Below are positions 58,379 through 64,000 of a stretch of DNA of 64,000 bases, in pieces. Origin of the DNA: Melaminivora suipulveris (lineage in GTDB: Bacteria > Pseudomonadota > Gammaproteobacteria > Burkholderiales > Burkholderiaceae_C); the NCBI RefSeq assembly GCF_003008575.1, contig NZ_CP027667.1, forward strand, positions 2,156,001 to 2,220,000, read 5' to 3'. The notes beneath the pieces are model-generated. The model worked only from the letters and a program-made list of their open reading frames with translations. It was not told the origin of the DNA and did no database searches. Within the stretch, counting starts at the first letter, position 1. Each line of letters begins with the position of its first letter. The translations under genes and the position numbers were made by a program.

Positions 58379-59674
58379 ATGGTTCCGCACCTCGTCACCG
58401 CGCTCACCGGCCCGATCAATGAGCTGGAGCAGCGCATCCTGGATTCCATGCCGGCGATCGAGCGCTGGTTCCGTCTGGAGTGGATGGAGCACACGCCGCC
58501 GTTCTACGCGTCGGTGGACATCCGCAACGCCGGTTTCAAGCTGGCGCCGGTGGACACCAACCTGTTCCCCGGCGGCTGGAACCACCTGACCGACGAGATG
58601 CTGCCGCTGGCGGTGCAGGCGGCCATGGCGGCCATCGAAAAAATCTGCCCCGAGGCGCGCAACCTGCTGATCGTCCCGGAAAACCAGGCGCGTGGCACCT
58701 CCTACATGGCCAACATCGCGCAGCTGGTGCGCATCTTCAACATGGCCGGGCTGCACGTGCGCGTGGGCTCCATCGATCCTGACGTGAAAAAGGCCACCCC
58801 CGTCGCCCTGCCGCACGGCGACAAGGTGGTGCTGGAGCCGGCGCAGCGCACGCGCCACCGGCTGGGGCTCAAGCATTTCGAGCCCTGCACCATCTTGCTG
58901 AACAACGATCTGTCGGCCGGCGCTCCGGGCATCCTGGAGGAGCTGTACGAGCAGTATCTGCTGCCGCCACTGCACGCCGGCTGGAGCGTGCGCAGGAAGA
59001 GCCGGCACTTTCAGTGCTACGAGGAGGTCGCCAAGCGCTTCGGCAAGATGCTGGGCATCGACCCCTGGCTGATCAACCCGCTGTTCACGCGCGCGCCGGG
59101 CGTGGACTTCCAGGCCGACGCCGGGCTGGAGGGCCTGCGCAGCGCCGTCGACGCCACCCTGACCAAGGTGCGCCGCAAGTACAAGGAATACGGCATCAAC
59201 GAAAAAGCCTTCGCGCTGGTCAAGGCCGACAACGGCACCAGCGGCATGGGCATCATGACGGTGCGCGACGTGCGCGAGCTGGACAACCTGAGCCGCAAGG
59301 CGCGCGCGGCCATGGCCACGCTCAAGGGCGGGCAGGGCGTGCACGACGTGATCGTGCAAGAAGGCGTGTTGACGCAGGAGCGCGTGCACGAAGCCGTGGC
59401 CGAGCCGGTGGTCTACACCATGGACCGCTACGTGGTCGGCGGGTTTTACCGCATGCATGCCGAGCGCGGCAGCGACGAGAACCTGAACGCGCCAGGCGCC
59501 AGCTTCGTGCCGCTGGCGTTCGAGCACAGCACGCGCCTGCCGCAGCCGGGCGCGCGCCCCGGCGCCAGCGCGCCCAACCGCTTCTACATGTACGGCGTGA
59601 TCGCCCGCCTGGCGACGGTGGCGGCCAGCTATGAGCTGGAAGCCACCGACCCCGAGGCCGAGGTCTACGACTGA
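58379..59674 (+). CDS. gshA: Glutamate-cysteine ligase (non-enterobacterial, Thiobacillus type)
   Basis: A 431-residue enzyme for the first step of glutathione synthesis. MVPHLVTALTGPINELEQRI, NLFPGGWNHLTDEM, FEPCTILLNNDLSAG and VKADNGTSGMGIMTVRDV are conserved in this betaproteobacterial family, which is unrelated in sequence to E. coli GshA. TACAAT at 58337-58342 could be its -10 box. It lies between trkH and kup. Confidence 0.94.
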   Translation: MVPHLVTALTGPINELEQRILDSMPAIERWFRLEWMEHTPPFYASVDIRNAGFKLAPVDTNLFPGGWNHLTDEMLPLAVQAAMAAIEKICPEARNLLIVPENQARGTSYMANIAQLVRIFNMAGLHVRVGSIDPDVKKATPVALPHGDKVVLEPAQRTRHRLGLKHFEPCTILLNNDLSAGAPGILEELYEQYLLPPLHAGWSVRRKSRHFQCYEEVAKRFGKMLGIDPWLINPLFTRAPGVDFQADAGLEGLRSAVDATLTKVRRKYKEYGINEKAFALVKADNGTSGMGIMTVRDVRELDNLSRKARAAMATLKGGQGVHDVIVQEGVLTQERVHEAVAEPVVYTMDRYVVGGFYRMHAERGSDENLNAPGASFVPLAFEHSTRLPQPGARPGASAPNRFYMYGVIARLATVAASYELEATDPEAEVYD

Positions 59675-59695
59675 CCGGCCCCCACGCCAACCACC

Positions 59696-61567
59696 GTGCA
59701 AACTGGCAAATCCTCGCTGTCCGCGCTGACGCTGGGCGCCGTCGGTGTCGTCTACGGCGACATCGGCACCAGCGTGCTGTACACGCTCAAGGAAGTCTTC
59801 GGCACCGGCCATGTGCCGTTCACGCCGGCCAACATCTACGGCGTGCTGTCCATCGTCTTCTGGACGCTGACCCTGATCGTTTCGGTCAAATACGTGACGC
59901 TGGTGCTGCGCGCCGACAACGAGGGCGAGGGCGGCCTGGTGGCCATGCTGGCGCTGGCCTCGCAGTCGGTGAAGGACAAGGCGCCGGCGCTGCGCAAGTG
60001 GATGCTCTTGATCGGCATCTTCGGCACCTGCCTGTTCTATGGTGACGGCGTCATCACCCCGGCCATCACGGTGCTGTCGGCGGTGGAGGGGCTGGACGTG
60101 GTCTCGCCGGCGTTCCGGCGCGCGGTCATTCCGCTCACCCTGGCCATTTTGCTGGTGCTGTTCTGGGTGCAAAAGCACGGCACGGCGGGCATCGGCAAGT
60201 TCTTCGGGCCGGTCATGGTGCTGTGGTTCATCTGCATTGCGGCGCTGGGGGTCTATCACATCGCCGGCAACCCGCAGATTCTGGGCGCCCTCAGCCCGCA
60301 CCATGCCCTGGCCTTCATCTGGCGCCAGCCGGGCATCAGCTTCATCATTTTGGGCGCGGTGGTGCTGTGCGTGACCGGCGCCGAGGCTTTGTACGCCGAC
60401 ATGGGCCACTTCGGCCGCCAACCGATCCGCATCGCCTGGTTTTTCGTCGTCATGCCGGCGCTGACGCTGAACTATTTTGGCCAGGGCGCGCTGCTGCTGA
60501 CCCATCCGGAGGCGGTGAAGAATCCGTTCTTCATGATGGCGCCCGAATGGCTGACGCTGCCGCTGGTCGGCCTGGCCACGGTGGCGGCGGTGGTCGCCTC
60601 GCAGGCGCTGATCTCCGGGGCCTTCAGCGTGACGCGCCAGGTCATCCAGCTGGGCTACCTGCCGCGCCTGCAGATCCGCCACACCAGCACGCGCGACACC
60701 GGACAGATCTACCTGCCGTTCGTGAACTGGGCGCTGTTCGGGATGATCGTGCTGGCGGTGGTGCTGTTTCGCTCTTCCAGCAACCTGGCGGCGGCCTATG
60801 GCATCGCGGTGACGCTGGACATGACCATCACCACCGTGCTCACCTTCTTCGTCGTGCGCTACGGCTGGAACTACCCGCTGGCGCTGGTGCTGGCGTCCAC
60901 GGCGTTCTTCCTGGCGATCGACCTCGCGTTCTTCGGCTCCAACCTGCTCAAGCTGCTGGACGGCGGCTGGTTCCCGCTCCTGATCGGCGGCGCGGTGTTC
61001 ATCCTGATGACCACCTGGAAGGACGGGCGCGAGCTGCTGACGCAGACGCTGCGCGAGGGTTCCATCGATCTGAAGTCCTTTCTGGACGCGGTCTTCATCA
61101 GCCCGCCGGCGCGCGTGGCCGGCACGGCGGTGTTCCTGACCGCGCAGCCGGGCATGGTGCCCAATGCGCTGATGCACAACCTCAAGCACAACAAGGTGCT
61201 GCACGAGCAGAACCTGTTCGTCACCGTGCGCAACCACGAGGTGCCCTGGATCGGCATGGAGCGGCGCCTGGAGATCGAGCCGCTGGGGCGCGACTGCTGG
61301 CAGGTCATCGTGCACTACGGCTTCAAGAACGGACCGGACCTGCCCAAGGCCCTGGGGCTGCTGAAGGCGCGCAACGTGGGGCTGGAGCCGATGAGCACCA
61401 GCTACTTCCTGTCGCGCGACATCGTGACGCCGACGCTGGGCTCGGGCCTGGCGCCCTGGCGCGAGAAGCTGTTCGCCCACATGCACCACAGCGCCACGGC
61501 GGCGGCGGAATTCCTGCATCTGCCCAGCAATTCGGTGGTGGAACTGGGCTCGGTGGTGGAAATTTGA
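59696..61567 (+). CDS. kup: KUP family potassium transporter
   Basis: A 623-residue K+/H+ symporter with about 12 membrane helices in the first 430 residues ([21 protein letters not shown] is the signature opening; [15 protein letters not shown] and [13 protein letters not shown] segments follow) and a 170-residue cytoplasmic C-terminal domain. The start is GTG at 59696, 21 bases after gshA. High-affinity uptake at low pH is typical for the family. Confidence 0.96.
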   Translation: MQTGKSSLSALTLGAVGVVYGDIGTSVLYTLKEVFGTGHVPFTPANIYGVLSIVFWTLTLIVSVKYVTLVLRADNEGEGGLVAMLALASQSVKDKAPALRKWMLLIGIFGTCLFYGDGVITPAITVLSAVEGLDVVSPAFRRAVIPLTLAILLVLFWVQKHGTAGIGKFFGPVMVLWFICIAALGVYHIAGNPQILGALSPHHALAFIWRQPGISFIILGAVVLCVTGAEALYADMGHFGRQPIRIAWFFVVMPALTLNYFGQGALLLTHPEAVKNPFFMMAPEWLTLPLVGLATVAAVVASQALISGAFSVTRQVIQLGYLPRLQIRHTSTRDTGQIYLPFVNWALFGMIVLAVVLFRSSSNLAAAYGIAVTLDMTITTVLTFFVVRYGWNYPLALVLASTAFFLAIDLAFFGSNLLKLLDGGWFPLLIGGAVFILMTTWKDGRELLTQTLREGSIDLKSFLDAVFISPPARVAGTAVFLTAQPGMVPNALMHNLKHNKVLHEQNLFVTVRNHEVPWIGMERRLEIEPLGRDCWQVIVHYGFKNGPDLPKALGLLKARNVGLEPMSTSYFLSRDIVTPTLGSGLAPWREKLFAHMHHSATAAAEFLHLPSNSVVELGSVVEI

Positions 61568-61625
61568 GTGTTTTCGGGCCTTGGTCAGCGTGGATAAACG
61601 TTGTATAGCTATTAAAGATATAGCG
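61568..61625 (-). repeat. Dispersed 60-bp repeat (DR60), copy 13, degenerate
   Basis: Reverse orientation: TTTTCGGGCCTTGGTCAGCG, TGGATAAACG, TTGTATAGCTATTAAAGATA. Follows the kup stop codon and shows more changes than other copies. Confidence 0.78.
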
Positions 61626-61670
61626 AATAGTGCCAGCGCCGCGCCGCCGCCGGTGCCACAATCGTCCGCC

Positions 61671-62885
61671 ATGCGCTTCTTCTTCAGAGACTTGAGCCTG
61701 TCGGCGGCCGCGGCCGGCTTCGTCGCCGTGCTGGTGGGCTTCACCAGTTCGGTGGCGCTCGTGTTCCAGGCGGCGCAGGCGTTCGGCGCCACTCCCGCGC
61801 AGATCACCTCGTGGATGTGGGCGCTGGGGCTGGGCATGGGGCTGTGCTCGCTGGTGCCGTCGCTGATCCTGCGCCAGCCGGTCATGGTCGCCTGGTCCAC
61901 GCCTGGCGCGGCGGTGCTGGCGGCCGCTGCCGCCGGCGGGGCCTTCGGGATGGCCGAGGCGGTGGGCGCCTTCATCGCCTGCGCGCTGCTGATCACGCTG
62001 TCGGGCGCCACGCGCTGGTTCGAGCGCGTCATGAACCGCATCCCGATGGAGATCGCCTCGGCGCTTCTGGCCGGCGTGCTGGCGCGCTTTGGCATGCAGG
62101 CGTTCTCGGCGCTGCAGACGGCTTTCGGCCTGGTGCTGGCCATGCTGGCGGCCTATCTTCTGGCGCGCCGGCTGCTGCCGCGCTACGCGGTGGTGCTGAC
62201 GCTGGCGGTGGGCGTCGCCTGGGCGGCGGCCAGCGGGCAGATGCAGTGGTCGGCCGTGCGGCTGGAACTGGCGCGGCCGGTTTTCACCGCGCCGGTGTTC
62301 ACGTTCTCCGCGTTCATGAGCCTGGCGCTGCCCTTGTACATCGTCACCATGGCTTCGCAGAACCTGCCGGGCGTGGCCGTGATGCGCGCCACGGGCTATG
62401 ACCTGCCGGTGTCGCGGCTGATCACCATGACGGGAGTGGCGACGCTGGTGCTGGCGCCATTCGGCGCGTTCGCGCTGAACTTCAGCGCCATCACCGCCGC
62501 CATCTGCATGGGCCCCGAGGCGCACCCGGACCGCGCGCGGCGCTACACCGCGGCCGCGTCGTGCGGCTTGCTGTACGTGCTGGTGGGCGTGTTTGGCGCG
62601 GTAGTCACCGGGCTGCTGACGGCGCTCCCGCCAGAGCTGGTGGTGGCGATTGCCGGGCTGGCGCTGCTGGGCTCCATCGGCAGCGGCCTGGCAGCCGCGC
62701 TGCAGGGCGAGGCGCACCGCGAGGCGGCGCTGATCACCTTCTTGGTCACTTTGAGCGGCGTGACCCTGGCCGGCATAGGCTCGGCCTTCTGGGGCGTGGT
62801 GGCGGGCAGCGCGGCGTTGCTGGTGCAGCACCATGGGCGCGTGCGTCCGGCGCCGCCTCCGTCCTCCGCCGCCGCACCGCGCTGA
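61671..62885 (+). CDS. benE: BenE family benzoate/H+ symporter-like transporter
   Basis: A 404-residue membrane protein with 11-12 helices. The family shows in LSLSAAAAGFVAVLVGFTSSVALVF, SLILRQPVMVAWSTPGAAVL and IVTMASQNLPGVAVMRATGYD. Benzoate is the characterised substrate in Acinetobacter BenE; no benzoate degradation genes are here, so substrate is uncertain. ATG at 61671. Confidence 0.9.
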   Translation: MRFFFRDLSLSAAAAGFVAVLVGFTSSVALVFQAAQAFGATPAQITSWMWALGLGMGLCSLVPSLILRQPVMVAWSTPGAAVLAAAAAGGAFGMAEAVGAFIACALLITLSGATRWFERVMNRIPMEIASALLAGVLARFGMQAFSALQTAFGLVLAMLAAYLLARRLLPRYAVVLTLAVGVAWAAASGQMQWSAVRLELARPVFTAPVFTFSAFMSLALPLYIVTMASQNLPGVAVMRATGYDLPVSRLITMTGVATLVLAPFGAFALNFSAITAAICMGPEAHPDRARRYTAAASCGLLYVLVGVFGAVVTGLLTALPPELVVAIAGLALLGSIGSGLAAALQGEAHREAALITFLVTLSGVTLAGIGSAFWGVVAGSAALLVQHHGRVRPAPPPSSAAAPR

Positions 62886-62922
62886 CGGCACTCACTGCAT
62901 ATCCTGTTTCTTCCTCAATCGC

Positions 62923-63870
62923 ATGAACATCCTTTTCGTCGCCGATCCGCTTGAGCAGTTCCAGATCTACAAGGACACCACCTTCGCCATGATGCGCGAG
63001 GCCGCGCGCCGGGGGCATCGCCTGTCGGCGTGCGAGCCGCAGCAGATGCGCTGGCAGCGTGGCGGCCGGGTGAGCGCCCGGGTGCGTGACATCGAGTTGA
63101 CCGGGGATGCGACTGACTGGTTTGTCGGGCGCCAGGTGCGGAACGCGGCGCTGGCGGATTTCGACGCCGTGCTGATGCGCAAGGACCCGCCGTTCGACAG
63201 CGAATACTTCTACGCCACGCATCTGCTGGAACAGGCCGAGCGCGAGGGCGCGCAGGTCTTCAACCGGCCGCGCGCGCTGCGCGATCATCCGGAGAAGCTG
63301 GCCATCATGGAGTTTCCGCAGTTCATCGGCCCGACGCTGGTGACGCGTGAGGCCGAGGACATCCGGCGGTTCCACGCAGACCATGGCGACGTCATCCTGA
63401 AACCCTTGGATGGCATGGGTGGCACCGGTATCTTCCGCGTCGGACCGGACGGCATGAACCTGGGCAGCATCATCGAGACGCTCAATGGCGGCGGCCGCCA
63501 AAGCGTCATGGTGCAGAAATTCCTTCCGGAGATCGCTGAAGGCGACAAGCGCGTGCTGATCATCGGCGGCAAGCCCGTGCCCTATTGCCTGGCGCGCATC
63601 CCGCAGGGCAACGAGGTGCGAGGCAACCTGGCGGTGGGTGGCCTTGGTGTAGCCCGCCCCCTGAGCGCCCGCGATTGGGAGATCGGCGAGGCGCTAGGCC
63701 CTATCCTGCACGAGCGTGGCCTGCTGCTGGCTGGTGTGGACGTGATTGGCGATTGCATCACGGAGATCAACGTCACCAGCCCGACCTGCTTCCAGGAGAT
63801 CCAGCAGCAGATGGGCTGCGATGTGGCGGCGCTGTTCATCGACGCGCTGGAGGCGGCGGTGAAGCGCTGA
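62923..63870 (+). CDS. gshB: Glutathione synthetase
   Basis: A 315-residue ATP-grasp enzyme joining glycine to gamma-glutamylcysteine. MNILFVADPLEQFQIYKDTTFAMM, VLMRKDPPFDSEY, KPLDGMGGTGIFRV, FLPEIAEGDKRVLIIGG and EINVTSPTCFQEI are conserved. ATG at 62923. Second step of the pathway whose first enzyme is at 58379. Confidence 0.98.
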   Translation: MNILFVADPLEQFQIYKDTTFAMMREAARRGHRLSACEPQQMRWQRGGRVSARVRDIELTGDATDWFVGRQVRNAALADFDAVLMRKDPPFDSEYFYATHLLEQAEREGAQVFNRPRALRDHPEKLAIMEFPQFIGPTLVTREAEDIRRFHADHGDVILKPLDGMGGTGIFRVGPDGMNLGSIIETLNGGGRQSVMVQKFLPEIAEGDKRVLIIGGKPVPYCLARIPQGNEVRGNLAVGGLGVARPLSARDWEIGEALGPILHERGLLLAGVDVIGDCITEINVTSPTCFQEIQQQMGCDVAALFIDALEAAVKR

Positions 63871-63899
63871 GATATTTCGGTCGGGCGAAAATTTCAGGC

Positions 63900-63905
63900 T
63901 ATACT
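63900..63905 (+). promoter_or_regulatory. Possible -10 box downstream of gshB
   Basis: TATACT followed by AGCGGGCTTGC. The -35 region is weak (no good TTGACA at 16-18 bases), so this is a tentative start of a transcription unit that continues beyond the window. The remaining 95 bases show no start codon with a convincing ribosome binding site. Confidence 0.35.
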
Positions 63906-64000
63906 AGCGGGCTTGCTGCAGTGGAGTTACCGGGTACGGTACTTCAAGGCAGCGAGGGGCGAAGTTCCTAAAAAACCTTCTCCCAGTCTTGATCTGCACC

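Noticed and set aside
58178..62143. A 1321-codon open frame on the minus strand across trkH-gshA-kup-benE
   Set aside because: It is antisense to four well recognised genes, is rich in Arg, His, Gln and Ala, and has no domain. Long empty frames are normal opposite genes at this G+C content.
63871..64000. Start of an rRNA operon or a small RNA after gshB
   Set aside because: Only a possible TATACT is visible and no rRNA leader or structured RNA can be supported from 130 bases.

Overview
The window is 64 kb of a high-G+C (by eye around 65-70%) chromosome that reads as a betaproteobacterium of the order Burkholderiales, most likely family Comamonadaceae (Acidovorax/Alicycliphilus-like). This rests on gene order and protein style (fur-bamE-dapB-exbBD-leuS-lptE-holA, hpf-ptsN-hprK, an MFS transporter next to ssb, purE-purK-sua5) and on a roughly 60-bp dispersed repeat that I find 13 times here. 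The family assignment is inference; no rRNA gene is present to confirm it.

Layout. 0-10 kb: two Uma2-type nuclease-like genes flank a minus-strand cluster holding a peptide ABC transporter (substrate-binding protein, two permeases, two ATPases), an N-formylglutamate amidohydrolase, an M20 amidohydrolase and an AhpD-like protein, which looks like uptake and hydrolysis of peptides or N-acyl amino acids. 10-14.8 kb: an accessory stretch with an Rpn nuclease gene carrying a clear internal start site, a RAYT-type transposase, an AT-richer type IV pilin gene with a sigma-54 promoter, a BrnA-like antitoxin remnant and a VapBC pair. 14.8-25 kb: FHA protein, PP2C phosphatase, sucCD, argC, an MFS transporter, ssb, a duplicated-domain lipoprotein and corA. 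25-37 kb: tsaB-rimI-UDG-like, dacB, two GDSL lipoproteins (one without its catalytic residues), purE-purK-sua5, a CnoX-like thioredoxin/TPR protein, a YbaY-META lipoprotein and purC. 37-48.6 kb: hpf, ptsN, hprK, fur, bamE, dapB, exbB/exbD, leuS, lptE, holA, a conserved unknown and an MscS channel. 48.6-54 kb: a minus-strand defence island (helical small protein, MmeI-like type IIL restriction-modification enzyme, RloA/RloB pair) set between mscS and proA. 54-64 kb: proA, trkA, trkH, gshA, kup, benE-type transporter, gshB, i.e. potassium uptake interleaved with glutathione synthesis.

Most noteworthy. (1) The dispersed repeat occurs in both orientations, mostly between genes, but three copies lie in frame inside proteins (PurK, the CnoX-like protein, the MmeI-like enzyme); two of these are read in the same frame and give similar peptides. 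A RAYT transposase gene, a family known to move such repeats, sits beside one copy. (2) In the MmeI-like enzyme the repeat directly abuts a run of 34 G, which as written puts a stop codon before a conserved C-terminal domain; loss of one G would restore the full enzyme, as expected for a phase-variable restriction switch. (3) The Rpn gene has an ideal in-frame ribosome binding site for a short C-terminal product.
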